The translations under genes and the position numbers were made by a program. This document shows, in pieces, positions 49,226 through 61,820 of a DNA stretch of 64,000 bases. Under the pieces are notes generated by a model that worked only from the letters and a program-made list of their open reading frames with translations, was not told where the DNA came from and did no database searches. The stretch is from the NCBI GenBank assembly GCA_013398955.1, contig VWPU01017393.1:27655-91654 (forward strand). Direction: 5' to 3'. Positions within the stretch are counted from its first letter, which is position 1; the number at the start of each line of letters is the position of its first letter. Source of the stretch: Callaeas wilsoni. Taxonomy: Eukaryota > Chordata > Aves > Passeriformes > Callaeidae.

Positions 49226-51413
49226 GCAAAGGATGTCAGCACTTCTCCAGGCAGGTACATGTGGGGTAGGCATGACTTCTCCTACATCATGGTGATTCTG
49301 ACTGCAGGAGAATGACTCAAATTTTGCTACAGCCAAACATTTGAGCAAGGAGCTGACATACAGCAGCCTGACACAAAAGCAATTGAGGCACATTGACAAA
49401 TTGATCAGTTAGTCCTAGCAGGATGCAAAGCCTTCTGGGATACCAATTGGAAGTCGGTCAATTTAATGTGAAGTAGGGAATGTTGGGCCCCATTACCTTA
49501 ATATGCTGTTAAGTTCACGCCCTTTGCACTAAAATATAGGAAACACATTATCTGGCCAGTTAATTCACCTAAAGAGCTGCAGCAAGTAGGAGCAGGTATT
49601 TTCAATGCAAATAAATTAAGTTCGGGGTGAATTAACCCATGATCCCCACTGAGATATTTATTTACACGTACCCATTGTCCAAAAGTGGTGAGCTCATTTT
49701 GAAATAGATAGGAAAATATATTATTAGTCCTTTTTTCCCCTGATTTCTACATTTCCATATCACGTTAAATAAAATAATTAGATTGCAAATTGGCATCAGC
49801 AGAAAAATGCAGTGAGACTGAATTTTTATGATGTTTTTCCCAGATATTTTTTCCTTTCTCCTACTTCACAATCAGTTTCCAAGATAATTGTGCCTCCCTT
49901 CACTGAAAATGATGACTGTACTTACGTAGTGCCCTGTAGAAAGTGAAACTGCATGCCTCAGTGAATTCTATCATCATTTCACCCCCTAATGAGTGAGATT
50001 GTTTGCAGGCAGATGAAATTAAATTGTAAGCTCTATTGACTTCAACAACAGGTGCCATTTGTGCAAACCCAAAGGGAACCATTGAATTGTCAAAAAGATT
50101 TAACTCTTCCTCACACGCTGGCATCAGATAACATCTTCTTGGTACCTGCACCTCACTTAGTTCCTGGAACCAAAATTTATGATCTCATCCATAACATCAC
50201 TCGCAAAATGTCGAGAAAGAGCTGAATTAACTGCAAACAAAACAGCTATAGATTCTGACTGCTGGGTTGTATCAGGCCTGCATAAAGTAAAAGTAGGTAG
50301 AAAGAGAACAATTAAGCTGAAATAAATTCATCTGGAAAGCAGTAAGGATTTCATGAACTTTCCTGTTAGTTTAGGATTTTTTGTTTTTTTCTTAATCCTC
50401 CGTAGTTAAAACAAACTTAAACCTGTACTTGGAAAATTTTAGTAGGAAGAATTTAAAGTACGGATGTTCCCATAGCCCCAGGCTGCGCCAATAATTTCAT
50501 CTGCATTTGCAAGTAAATCAAGATGTCACTGATAAGCTATGCAAAAGAAATCCATGCAGAAGCAGGCTTTCACCCTTTTTTGAGCAACAGCAGCACCATT
50601 GTGATCTTACAGAATAAATTAGTATTTAACTCAATGACTGGTTTTTTGTGCAAGCACAAAATACTGGCATTCTTAATTCCAAACAGAAAGAATGCTCAAA
50701 TCCCGGTGTTGAACAAAATGAGAGCTGGTGCTCTTTGAGTTACTCTCTTAATGCTGTTTCTTTCCCTGACACAAGAATTCTGTTCTTGTCAGATAGAGAG
50801 TCAATCACTCCTATCTAGCAAGAGAATCCTCTCTGTTTCTGGATATAATTTGATATTTCAATGATGTGAAGAACAATTAAATACTTAAGAATTACATAAC
50901 TTCAAAAGTCTCTTTTGAGATGAAAAATATGCAAATTATAGTGTCTAATATGGTTATGGTAAAATTCTTTAATTTTGACTTAAAAGCAGAGAGATTTCAA
51001 GACACCATGATATATTTGATCCAATGAAATAATCAAACCAACTTTGTATCACTTTGGTGGCAATTTATCTTCTCTGCCTGAAGCAGGAAGATATTCCTGC
51101 TGCAATAATGGATTTATGTAGTTTCTCCCATATCTGTTTCTTTCAGTTTAAGTATTCAAAAATGTGAAGTCCTTTAGTGAGTAATAGCTCCAGGCATGTA
51201 ACAGATAGGAGACTTCCAGGAGATGAAGTTTAGAACATTCCCTTGTTGAATATGGTTACAGGGCTACAAGTCAGCACTCTCGCTCTGCTAACAGGGCCTT
51301 GCATTCATTCCCTTATTATGCCAACTGAAAAAGAAGAAGAAAGGCTCAGGGAGCTAATGGCCTGCAATCGCAGAAGCAGGACAGAATCCGTGTTTAAATA
51401 GGCAGCCAGCAGG
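49226..51413. other. 2.2 kb of unique DNA, no gene recognised
   Basis: An 83-codon frame at 49900-50151 on the - strand is followed by a good donor-like CTAC/GTAAGTAC near 49926 and preceded by an acceptor-like GAGGTGCAG, but its product is unknown and I do not call it. An acceptor-like CTCGCTCTGCTAACAG ends at 51294, which could open the exon candidate discussed next. Confidence 0.4.
51393..51400 (+). promoter_or_regulatory. TATA-like sequence before the CpG block
   Basis: TTTAAATA sits at the left edge of the CpG-dense block. If it worked as a TATA box, transcription would start near 51425, after the first ATG at 51414, so that ATG would not be used. This makes the start of the candidate exon uncertain. 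Confidence 0.25.
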
Positions 51414-51632
51414 ATGCCAGTGTTAAGGACCACGGCCGCAGGTGCGCAGCAGCAGCAGCAGCAGCAGCGGCAGCGGCAGCGGCAGCGGCAGCAGCAGCAG
51501 CAGCGCTCCTCGAAGGCCGCCAGGCCCGCTGGGGCGCTGCCTGCTGGGCACGGCCACCGCCACTGCCCCGCCGGGAGCAGCGAGCGAGGAAGCCTCGCGG
51601 GAGCCGGGGGAGATAATGCCTGTTTTAGTCGG
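51414..51632 (+). other. CpG-dense candidate first exon with polyglutamine tract
   Basis: In AT-rich surroundings, about 220 bp become strongly GC- and CpG-rich. An ATG at 51414 (A at -3) opens a frame MPVLRTTAAGA, then 7 Q, an alternating R/Q run, 5 Q and RSS, followed by about 40 mixed residues, to ...NACFSR. There the sequence CGG/GTAAGAAG gives a strong splice donor at 51633, leaving the exon in phase 0. An in-frame TAG at 51399 closes the frame just upstream, so this would be a first coding exon. On the opposite strand the same tract would read as poly-Leu, but no donor is seen there. I do not recognise the gene. It may be a coding first exon, an lncRNA first exon, or an untranscribed CpG island. 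Confidence 0.4.
51447..51503 (+). repeat. CAG/CGG trinucleotide tract, 19 codons
   Basis: Seven CAG, then alternating CGG and CAG (seven codons), then five CAG. The CGG interruptions would slow expansion. In the + frame it encodes Q and R; in other frames Ser/Gly or Ala. Confidence 0.92.
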
Positions 51633-52319
51633 GTAAGAAGAAAAATGTGCTGATGACATCTTTGACATTTAACGATGTTGCTTTCATTTTGAACACATCA
51701 TTGAACAGATATTGAATCCATTCATTCTGATAATAGACTCAGTGCTGCAGAGCTTTCATTTTAATAATAAATAAATAAATAAATAAATAAAATGTAAACC
51801 ACACACTTTTCTGTGCGGGATGAAGGGAGGGAAGAGTTTTGACACCACATATGATACATGTTAAGATTTTTTGAATTTGCCTTTCTGTGTGCACACATCT
51901 CTTTGAAAAACTGATTTCAATTTCCTATACTTGTCTGCAGCTTTTCCAATCTTGAGATCAAGCTGCATATTATTCTTCATCAGACTGGTTATGTTAAAAG
52001 AAATGTTAAAACTTAAATGTATTACTCATGTTTTCCAATTTGACTGGAGAAGGTTTGGTTTGAGTACTATTTTCAAGACAAAATTGTAGCATTTTTTCTT
52101 ATCTCATCTATTATAATTTGTATTTATATCTTTCCAGCTCGTAACAAAAAGAGGAGTTTGAATTTAAATCAAATTATTTCAAAAACCACATGGAAATTTT
52201 CAAGTTTTGCTATGTCATTTTTATAATTGTTAGAGCATTGCCACATTTATTTCCCCAATTTCATTTCTTTGTGCTTTTGTGTAAAGTAATTCAATTAACG
52301 GTGTTTGGGAAAAGCTAGA
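51633..52319. other. Unique AT-rich DNA with an (AAAT)n run
   Basis: If the preceding block is an exon, this is the start of its intron. Only the (AAAT)n microsatellite at about 51767-51793 stands out. Confidence 0.45.
51767..51793. repeat. (AAAT)n microsatellite
   Basis: About seven perfect AAAT units, preceded by AATAAT. Confidence 0.92.
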
Positions 52320-52447
52320 TGTCATGGTTTAACCCCAGCCAGAAGGCAAGCCCCCCACAGCCTCATGCTCACTCCCCCAGCAGGAGGATCAGGGAGAGAA
52401 TGGGAAGAGTAAAACATAGAAAAACTCACGGGTTGAGGTAAAGACAA

Positions 52448-52453
52448 TTTATT
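52448..52453 (-). terminator. Poly-A signal of the antisense LTR
   Basis: TTTATT on the + strand is AATAAA on the - strand, about 180 bp downstream of the TATA box in transcript direction. Confidence 0.6.
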
Positions 52454-52627
52454 AGGGAAAGCAACACGCACACAAGCAAAGAAAACAAGGAATTAATTCA
52501 CTGCTTCCCATGGGCAGGCAGGTGTTCAGCAACCTCCAGTAAAACAGGGCCTTATCATGCATGATGATGACTTGGGAAGACAAATGCCATCACTCCAAAT
52601 GCCCCCCCTTACTACTTCTTCACCCCA

Positions 52628-52635
52628 TTTTATAT
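52628..52635 (-). promoter_or_regulatory. TATA box of the antisense LTR
   Basis: TTTATATA on the + strand is TATATAAA on the - strand, at the family position. Any transcript would run leftward, toward the CpG/CAG block. Confidence 0.6.
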
Positions 52636-53101
52636 ACTGACATGGTGCCACATTGTCTGGAATATCCCTTTGGTCAGTTTGGGTCACCTGTCCTGGCTGT
52701 GTCTCCTCCCAGTCTCCTAAGCACTTCCCTCCCCAGTGTGGCAGCACCAAAAGCAGAAAAGGCCTTGGCTCTGTGCAAGCCCTGCTCAGCAATAACAAAA
52801 ACATCCCTGTATTATCAACCCTGTGTTCACCACAAATCCAAAACACAGCCCAATGCCAGCCACTGTGAAGAAAATTAACTCTACCCCAGCTGAAACCAGC
52901 ACACTGGATATGATACATTCCAAGCTGAGAATCACTGTGAGCCAAAATGTATACCAAAATCAAGTCCAAATTTTCATCTTATGTTGGGTGGGTTTTTTTG
53001 GCAAGCGCATCTTCACATATTTTTGTGAATTCCAACCACCTTTATAACACAAAAATTGACATAAAAATATGCTCCTGTGCTAAAATTTAGATATGTTTGC
53101 G

Positions 53102-53164
53102 AAAAAAAAAAAAAAAAAAAACAATAAAAAAAAAATAAAAAAAAAAAAAAAAAAACAAAAAAAA
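53102..53164. repeat. Poly-A block
   Basis: About 63 bases, nearly all A, broken by single C or T bases. It ends 30 bp before a CR1 tail. Such a long run is prone to length error in assembly. Confidence 0.95.
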
Positions 53165-53194
53165 GGAGTGATCCAAACAGTTTTTCCCTTGGTC

Positions 53195-53345
53195 ACAGAA
53201 TCATAGAATACTCTGAGTTGGAAGGCATCCACAGGATCATCAAGTCTAGTTCCTGGTGCTAGACAGGACATTCCCAAGAATCACTCCATGTGCCTGACAG
53301 TATCATCCAAACTCTCCTTGAACTCTGACAGACTTGGTGCTAAGG
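53195..53345 (-). mobile_element. CR1 LINE, 3' tail fragment, antisense
   Basis: ACAGAATCATAGAATACTCTGAGTTGG is the reversed CR1 terminus, followed by GGATCATCAAGTCTAG and, further in, CTTGAACTCTGACAGACTTGGTGCT, all in the order of the family. Only the last 150 bp is present. Confidence 0.9.
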
Positions 53346-54889
53346 CTAAACTGTTTCATCAGGAAAATAGTAACTTGTTAACAAAGATGTTTGAAGTAAA
53401 GCATGCTCATAACATTAATAAAAAGAGTTTCTTAAGTGATACAGATGAAAGGGTGGGATGGACATCCAACCATGTAATGACACCAGGATGGCTGTTCTGT
53501 GTCCCATAAGCTGGTTATGACTCCATTTATTTTCACCATTTACTTTCACATATGGGCCGCACTCCCGTGAATTGTTATTGTTGTTATTGCAAATCCATAT
53601 AAAGAAGGCACTCTGCGGTCAACACTCTGTCTCCATTCTCAGGCTTGGACAATCTGAGCTATGGGGTAGTAAGGACACCCTTTAAGGCAGCGAAGTTTGA
53701 GAATATTCCTGTTTTCTTGCACATACAGGCGTCTAACCTACTCCCTGCTGCTAATTTTACCAGTGAATCCCACAAGCAAATATTTCTACGGTGTTCTTTT
53801 CCTCCCAAGAAACTTTAGCATACAACAATGAACAAAACAACCTAACTTAAACTCATTAGCTACGCACCAATGGGGATGTTTATACATGCAAATCTCTCTC
53901 ATTATGTCCTACCAGAACTTTCCTGGTGATTTAAGAATTACCTACCCACACACTTTCAGAAGCTCCAAGGCTAAGCAGCAGCTACTGATTGCACTTCCAG
54001 ATTTAGACAAAGTGGCAGGTAGCTGCCTAAACCCTTTGTGATTTTTCTTGCTTATTGTGTCTACATTTTTTCAGTTTCATAATCCACACAAAGAGAAAAA
54101 TGGATTCCTACATCAGTTTTCTGAAAGCCTAGATAGGTTAGAGATTAAAATCTACTCAGGTAATCCATCAGCACATGAATACTATTCAGATGTCAGAAAC
54201 AATGGTAAATTTCTTTTGATCAAGCCATTTAAATCTCCAAACACAAAGGACCAAGTATTCACAGGGCTAATGAACCACCTGGTAATGAATAATAAAAATT
54301 AAGTTCTTATTTAATTTCTCTATAGTTGAAGGCAGTTTTCTGTCTCCTGTCACTTGGTATCAATGAGCAGGTTTCCAGCACAGCTGCCACAACATTAGAT
54401 TTGAAAGATGTATAAACATTGGTATCATCAAGAATATTAGCAGCTATGAAAGCCAAACCAAGCTTTTGCCAACAGCTGCAGCTAGTTTTCCTGTTTCAGT
54501 ACAAAGGCTGCAAGTAAACAACAGCTCAGATTAAATCCTGGATGTGGTAGGAGGCAAATGAGGAGATAAGAGCTTCTTCTAATGCAAACTAACATCCTCA
54601 TGGTAGTTTCTATATGAAATCTAGCTAGAACGTGAATTCCGGTCATTTTTTTCCACTGCTTGAATAATCTGTGAACCCGTAACTTTAGACCCACCCTGCT
54701 GGAGTATGCGGGCAAAATAGATATGGTAGCAGGTTCAGTGGGTAAAATTCTCTTTCTAATCAAGCAAGATTTGTGCAGCAGACAATATATGTCAGCTGAA
54801 ACTGCATTTCTTGAAATGGAATACAAACATAACTTCTTGCTTTCTACTATGTGTGTCTGTATCAAACGGTTCTCAGTATCCATTTCTGG
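53346..54889. other. 1.5 kb of unique DNA, no gene recognised
   Basis: A frame of 84 codons at 54048-54302 on the + strand has no known domain. The 190-codon - strand frame at 54482-55054 reaches into the CR1 copy that follows and is not a gene as far as I can tell. Confidence 0.45.
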
Positions 54890-55510
54890 CATGATATTAG
54901 CCCTGGCAGCCAGGAGGGCAACCATGTCCTTGGGTGCGTCAGGCACGGCAGGGCAAGGGAAGGGATTGTCCCACCTTGTTCTTCGAGGTAGGACAGCCTC
55001 ACCTCGAGTGCTGGGGGAAGTTTTGAGTGCCACAATAAAATAGAGATATAACACTATTGGAAAGTGACCAAAGGAGGGCCATGAGGATGGAGAAAGGTTT
55101 GGAGGGGAAGCACATGAGGAGCAGCTGAGGTCACTTGTTCTGCTCAGCCTGGAGGAGGCTGAGGGGAGACCTCACTGCAGATAAAACTTCCTTGTGAGGG
55201 GAAGAGGAGGGCCAGACACTGATCTCTGCTCTTTAGTGACAGTGGCAGGACCCAAGGGAATGGCCTGAAGTTCTGTCAGGGGAGGTTTAGGCTGGATATC
55301 AGAAAAGGTTTTTCGCCCAGAGGGTGGTTGGGCACTGGAAGGGGCTCCCCAGGAAAGTGGTCACAGCACCTGCCAGAGGGCGTTCAAGAAGCTTTAGGAC
55401 AACGCTCTCAGGCACATGGTGTGACTCTTGGGGTGTCCTGAGCAGAGCCAGGAGCTGCACTGAATGATCCTTGTGGATCCCTTCCTTCTATGATCCTAGA
55501 TTCTTTGATT
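54890..55510 (+). mobile_element. CR1 LINE fragment, about 620 bp, sense
   Basis: Starts within the reverse transcriptase (CCTGGCAGCCAGGAGGGC, then CCTCACCTCGAGTGCTG), continues through GCTCAGCCTGGAGGAGGCTGAGGGGAGACC, GGGAGGTTTAGGCTGGATATC, CCCAGAGGGTGGTTGGGCACTGG, and ends GATCCTTGTGGATCCCTTCC and TCTATGATCCTAGATTCTTTGATT, the usual CR1 terminus. It belongs to a different CR1 subfamily from the 43 and 48 kb copies. The frame is broken. Confidence 0.92.
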
Positions 55511-55655
55511 GTCTTTTGGCAAGCGCACAATATGGATCAAGTAATAAAACAGTCTTAAGTGCTTTGTATGAGACTAAGCAGTAGTGAAATATCTCTCACT
55601 CTGAAAGAAATAAATTATTTCACATGATGGGAGATTTGATCTTTATAGAAATTAG

Positions 55656-55677
55656 ATATTATTTTTTTAAATAATAT
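55656..55677. repeat. AT-rich inverted repeat, 9-bp arms
   Basis: ATATTATTT and AAATAATAT around TTTT. Pure A/T, so chance is likely. Confidence 0.8.
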
Positions 55678-58600
55678 TTTTATTTTAAAAGTGTATATTA
55701 TTTTAAAATTTAAATAACATAAAAATGACATAACAAAAAATTTCAAATATCAAAATTCTTTCATTGCCTTGCATTTCCCTTTATTCTTCCAGAGGCACAA
55801 TTGGACTTTCTGCTACATTTTTTTATGTCTCGGTCCTGTATTTTACATTAAAAAGAACAAAAAACTGCATCACATAAATAAAATAAGTGCTACGTTGTGG
55901 TAAAGGGATTAAAACTGCAAACCTGACATGAACCTGATTCTCACATGGAGAATCAATCTTTATTAATTAATTTCACAAATTCTTACCCTGAAATTGTGAT
56001 GTTACACAAATCTCTATCCAAAGAGAATAGATTACCATTAAAACAACAGATCTGAACACAGTTCATTGTTGACCACTGTTTTGAACTAATAAACTTAGCC
56101 AAAAATATCTGAAATACTCTAAAATTCTAAATAAACTCATTTCATTCTTTTAACCTGTAAGTCAAATACAGTGTGCTTCAGTTCCATATTAACAATAAAC
56201 AACAATTAACAGAAAATGCAAGCATAAAACCTGCATTTTTTGTGGGGCCACACTAAATGTGCTTCTCAAATCAAATATGCACATAGTTCTACAAAATACC
56301 TTTTGGGATAAAGCTAAGGTGTTGCTAAGGTTGAATATTTAGGGGTCTTTGAGTGGCAAGACTGTGAAGAATGTGTTACACAAGAGGGAGGTAACAATCT
56401 GCTCCAAACACTTATTCACTTGTCCTACATGATGGCGATTTCAAAACAGTTCTCTATGTGTAACAGATAACAGTTATGAACGACAGTTTAAAAAGTGCAT
56501 GTAGGACACCAAAAAAAAAAAAGCCTTTGGTTAAACATTTGCTTGCCCAAGGGAAATTGGTTCTTTAGTGGGAAAAGTAATCTACAGGCTTGCAACACTG
56601 CATTTTGGTCTCTGCCTCACAGACGCAAAACACTCATTTAGTATCAGGCAAAAACTGTCTCTGCACATGTACATAATTGTCTGTTTGTTAGTTTAAGACA
56701 CATGATGGGGAACATATTTTAAATTGATTACATCCTTTAGGTAAAGCCACATAAATATGCAGATCGATCATGCATTTGAAATTGTTAACTCTCAGTGCAA
56801 AGTCAACATTTAAATGTGTGTCCTGCAGTTCTGGAAATTGTTTATTAGTCAGCATATAAAAGCAGGTGGAGAACTAATTCAGTTCCCGTGACAGCAACAT
56901 GTTGCTGCTTCTCTACTACCAAAATTGTTGGTTTTCACATGCAGGAGAAATCCAAAGTGTAAATAATGCATATCAAGAAGGTCCTCAATCCATCTACAGG
57001 ATGCCTGCCATGTACCTCTCTTCTGATACACTTCCATAAATGGTTTTTCAGCTTCAGGCAACTTTCTGCATCTTGTCAAGCAGACTTTTCAATATGAAAA
57101 CGCCCCAGCCCAAAGCAATTTCCAAATCCTCAAGCTCAAACACCAGTATGGCTCTAAAGGAATGGTGAAAATGTTTCATATAATAAATTGAAAACATACT
57201 TCCTGTTTAGCCTGCCATGAAAAGAACTGATAAAGCACTATCAGTATTTACAGACCAATTATTTAGACAAATTTTCTCGGGAAGACATGGTTGGGTATTC
57301 AGAAAGATGCCCTAACATGTGGATTTTTATTTAGCAGAAGTACATCCAGAAACTGTGAAGGATCATAGCTGGAACTGCTCTGTCGTAACCCAGTGTTGTT
57401 TTTCATATTAATAATTTCCTTCAACATACCACCAATATCTTCCTTTTTTTCCTGATGCATTTTTCAATGTGGTGCCAAAACCAGACTGAAAAGTAGGGAC
57501 AAGATCCACGTACAAAGACAAATTTAGCACAAAGGACTCAAATAATTTAAAAGTATTTGTCACCATACACACATCTCCCTAACAAATCAACCAACACTGT
57601 AAGCCTTAGGTAACCTGAAATCCTAGCTCTAAAAGAGCTGATTACTTCGGGTTCTTAATATTCATGGGATTTCTCTTTTCTTTCAAAAGTCCTTTGGTAA
57701 ACAGACCTGTCTAACAAATTCTAATCCAAGGCAAACTGGGCCAGATTTCCCTTAGCGACAGTTGCACAATACATTTCAAAATTTGAAATTTAATATTCAC
57801 AGGAGTAAGAGTATTAAAAGCTGGATCATGTTAGCACAAATGTATTTCAAAGCATGCAAGCAGTATTTCCCAAGTGAGTTACTGTCAACCCAGGGAAGCC
57901 TCCCTTCCTGGTGGAAAGGACAATGAAGAATTGAGTAGGCCCAGACTAAGCAAAATTTTTGGACTTTTGCATTTTTCTTTCGAAATGAATGTCCTGGTGC
58001 CCTTTTTCTGAGGAGGAATGTTGCTGCCAGTAGTGAGTGCTTATCAGAAGAGACCATTCAAGTCATATCCAGCTACGCCACTTGATGTAGTTTGCTGCAT
58101 CTGTGTGTCTCTAAAGAGAAACGTAAGTACGTATGGTTTCTGGAAATGGGTGCTTTTCACAAAACCCCTATGCTTCCTTGAATGTAAGATCTCTCCTTCT
58201 AACTTCTCTTTTTCTCTATTTTTATTCCTTTTTTTCATCAACATGAAAATATCATTAAGGACACCATAAAAGTCAACATTTTTTTAACAATGTAAAACAT
58301 TCGGCCTACTGATAAGAATCCCACTAATGCACATAGGGCATAGAGCAATGAAATGCTCTTGGTTTAAAAACCTCAGGAAATTCTCTTCAATTCTAAATTC
58401 TTAAAGATTGAGAGACACTAGTTTTTCCTTCAGAGCACTTAGGCAACTTTGAAACAACTGCATTTTTCAGTCAGTCTTATTTTTAAAATACATAATAAAG
58501 CAAAGTTAGTTGCAATTATTACTTGAACTATTACTCATTTTGGATGTTGAGAAGACTCAGAAACCCAAGAGCAGTGCTTTATAACCACTTTTTATATAGG

Positions 58601-61600
58601 CATTATATGACTCCAGTCTTAAAAATTCATTTTATCTTGTTCCTATTTTTCCTATCTCTACTGTCTTTTTTAAAAAATCTGATTTAATAATATTTCATAG
58701 TCTCTAAAAATACTCTTAAACAATTTTAAGTTGTTTCACAAATATTTTCACAAACATGGTTAGCAATTGGATTTGTTTTCATTGTCCAAAGCTTTGGGGA
58801 CATTAAAGTTGTGTAACTCTAAGAATAACTTGATTTGACACGTTTTATCGTTTTCTCAGTAGCATCCTCGACAGCACTTTTTTAGCATTAAAACACAATT
58901 GGGAATTGACTGATTTAGTGAAATGTAATTACTTTTCCACACCTGCAATCATAGGGCCAAAATATTGAAGGACATATAAATCACTGGTTTTCTCTGTTGT
59001 TTTGGTTTGGAGGCACAGTTATGGAAAACAACAAAATCTAATATCCTGAAGGTTTAAAAAACATGAGATTTTATCCAGCAAAGTACAGCTCAACATATAC
59101 AGCAGAAAACATCTAATAATTTGCACAGTTAAATGCAACATCCAAGAAGAATATTGTTGGACAAAACAAAAGTAATTTTGTCTTCCTACATGCACATAGC
59201 CCTCTTTGACAACAATTATCATTATGGACATGCATATAAAGAAAGAAGTTTACAGAACAAGCATATACAAATCCTTGTATGGTAATTGCTCAAAATGGAA
59301 AAATAAAAAAGTATGTTTAGATATGCCCAGCTGGCACAGAAAAGTCCAAGTAAAATAGTGTCATAAATTTTTCTGATATTACAAAATATAAAAAATGCAA
59401 ATGCAGTTATATAGGATAACAAAGACTGAAGACAATGCCTCAAAACAGGACAGGCCACAAAGACTCTAACAGAGAAAGCAGGACTTCATGGTGCCAACAA
59501 TATGCCCAATGACAATTTTGGCACTTCTGTTCTTGAGCCAATGACCATAAATATTTCCTGATCAACAAGATTTTTCATAAATCCAAACTGTAAGTTACTT
59601 TACAGCTTTTCCTAGAACCTGAATCCAGCAGCTTGAGAGAGTTTGTGAGTTGTAGATATAGAATTTTGCTGTAGGTCTTATATGAATTTTGACTGAGAAC
59701 TGTGAAGGGTATCCCTAATTGAACTCTTCTTTCCATGTTAACCTCTTTTCAACTTACTAACATGACTTGAAACCAAGAATATAATAAAATTAGTAGGGAT
59801 GGATGACATGAACATCATGTTTATTTGTCCTTCCACATTTCCACACATGGTGGTTGCAGAGTTCCTGCTCTAAATGACAGATGAAGCCCGAAAGTAAAAC
59901 AGTGTCTGACTCCTTAAAAAAGCACAGGTCATGTTCTAAGGCAATGTTAACAGCACTTTTCGTGATACCTGCCTTACCAAAGGGAAAAGACCTTTCTAAT
60001 GGACTGGTAGAAACCAAATGTATTGTTTTAGTACACCATCTGTAGTCCAACCAGTACAGTCCCTTTGGGTACATAGAAAAGAGTGAAATATCTTGCAAAT
60101 GTGATTAATTCCTGGCAATTCAGGTAGCTTTCTCCATCAAATTGAGTCTGATACATAAAGATAAAACTTGGTGGTGTTGCGTTGGGGTTTTTTCTCATTC
60201 ATTACATGAAACGGCTAGCACAAAAACAATGAAATAATGAAATTCATGTCTAAACCAAACCATTTTCTCAGCATGCTACCCTTCAATATTCCTAGGTGGC
60301 TTCTTTAGAGAAGTGACATACGATTCATGGATTTTCTCTGACATGGGTGAATAAGCTACACTTTCTTTAAATAAGCTATGGAATCCTGTAGTTCCTTTCT
60401 TAGCGGATTTAACCTAGTTAACTCATTATACACAGACAGATATACTACTTTCCATTACATTGAACTGAATCATACACTGTGGTACGGCATGAACTTTGAT
60501 GATGTGGTTTTATCAAAGCCACAAAACACTCAGCTTTCAGACTTTTTGGAATATCTCCTGATTTCATATCCATTTATAAAAAACCAGATAACACCAGACT
60601 TTTTAGCCCATGTTTGTGGTGACAGGCTGCCAGCATAATGAAAAATTTCTTCTGATTTCATGAAATCTCATTTCTGATAGATCCTCTTTGGCAAATTAGT
60701 CAATCTTTTTCCTGTAATGAAAGGCAGGCAGAGGTGGATAGGTTAACAAATTCACAGACATATTGCTAGGGTCAAATCTTTAAAAGCAGGAGTTTTACAT
60801 ACAATGGATGCTACAGCAAGTATGCTATTTCTCCAAACAAAGAGATGCAATTGATCTTTCTTGGAAAAAAGAGTAAAACACTGTTTAATGCCAGAAAAAA
60901 GAATATACTTTGTAGCCATGTTTAATTATTATGGGAGAGATTCAGAACCCATGGAAATCAATGGAACAATTTCAATGCACTTTTGGTCGGGCCCATAAAT
61001 AGAATTGCTTTGTGAATCACTGTATTGCAGCAATTCAATACAAACTGCTTCAGAGGATTTTACTAAACTTCCAGAGAGGAAGTGCTGGAATTTCACAGAA
61101 AATAAAGAAAAACTCCCACATGTGATTTGGATTCTTGCAGAGTGTAGCATTCAGAATGCAAGAGAAAGAAAGAGTATGGTTGGTATTGTTTTAGGGACTA
61201 ATTACTTTGGCACTCCTTGTGTGTAGCACTGCTTTCCACTACTGCTTTTTCCATCGGTAAGAAAGCTATGCGTTTTCTCAGGAGCCATGCTGGCTGCCAG
61301 ACTGATAGTTTAGAAGAAACCACATCAGTCCTATGTGGGGAGCATAGGTAAAACCTCTGCTTACAGATATCTTCCAGCTAAGATGGGCAGTGAGTGGCTA
61401 TTATTTACTCAGGGTTTTGGGATCTGCCTTCAGGCTTCTGGACCAAATGAGACTTTACCCTGTGAGCCATGGCAGAGCCCAGATGTAACGGCTCTCTTCT
61501 GCTTTTCGTGTCTCGCCGTCTTTTCGTGCTTCCATTACAAACCAAAGTCTCCTAGCATTAAATTTATCTTGAGGATAGGATGAACTTAGAAATGAGAAGA

Positions 61601-61789
61601 ACTACAGCCAGAATGGGGCATCTTCCCCTTGGAAACCCTTTATAATCTCTCTGAAGACTGAGTATAAACAACATAGAAAGGAGAGTGTGTCAGGACACTA
61701 CGAGTTCTTTGCTCTACCAGCTTGAACAAAGCATGTAACTTCTCCAACTATTCCAATACAAGCCTTACTCTCAGCTCTCTGCCTGCAGA

Positions 61790-61820
61790 ATAGACCTGCC
61801 TGAGGGAAATTCAGGTCTAT
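61790..61820. repeat. Inverted repeat, 9-bp arms, 13-nt loop
   Basis: ATAGACCTG (61790-61798) pairs exactly with CAGGTCTAT (61812-61820). Short, with no known function. Confidence 0.8.

Larger units (their letters stand above)
52320..52903 (-). mobile_element. Solo LTR (ERVL-like), antisense, 584 bp
   Basis: It runs from TGTCATGGTTTAACCCC to GCTGAAACCAGCACA, both recognisable ends of a common bird LTR read in reverse. On the - strand a TATATAAA box (52628-52635) and an AATAAA signal (52448-52453) are both intact and in order. The flanks CTAGA (52315-52319) and CTGGA (52904-52908) match at four of five bases, a likely target duplication with one change. It is the best kept copy of the three full or near-full members in the window. 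The 147-codon frame at 52526-52969 on the - strand and others here are LTR shadow. Confidence 0.92.

Noticed and set aside
49900..50151. 83-codon - strand frame next to a GTAAGTAC donor
   Set aside because: Splice-like signals are frequent by chance, and the product is unknown. It is kept as a remark in the spacer entry only.
54482..55054. 190-codon open frame on the - strand
   Set aside because: Its first 50-60 codons are the antisense of a CR1 fragment on the + strand, and the rest shows no known domain. No splice or promoter signals support it.
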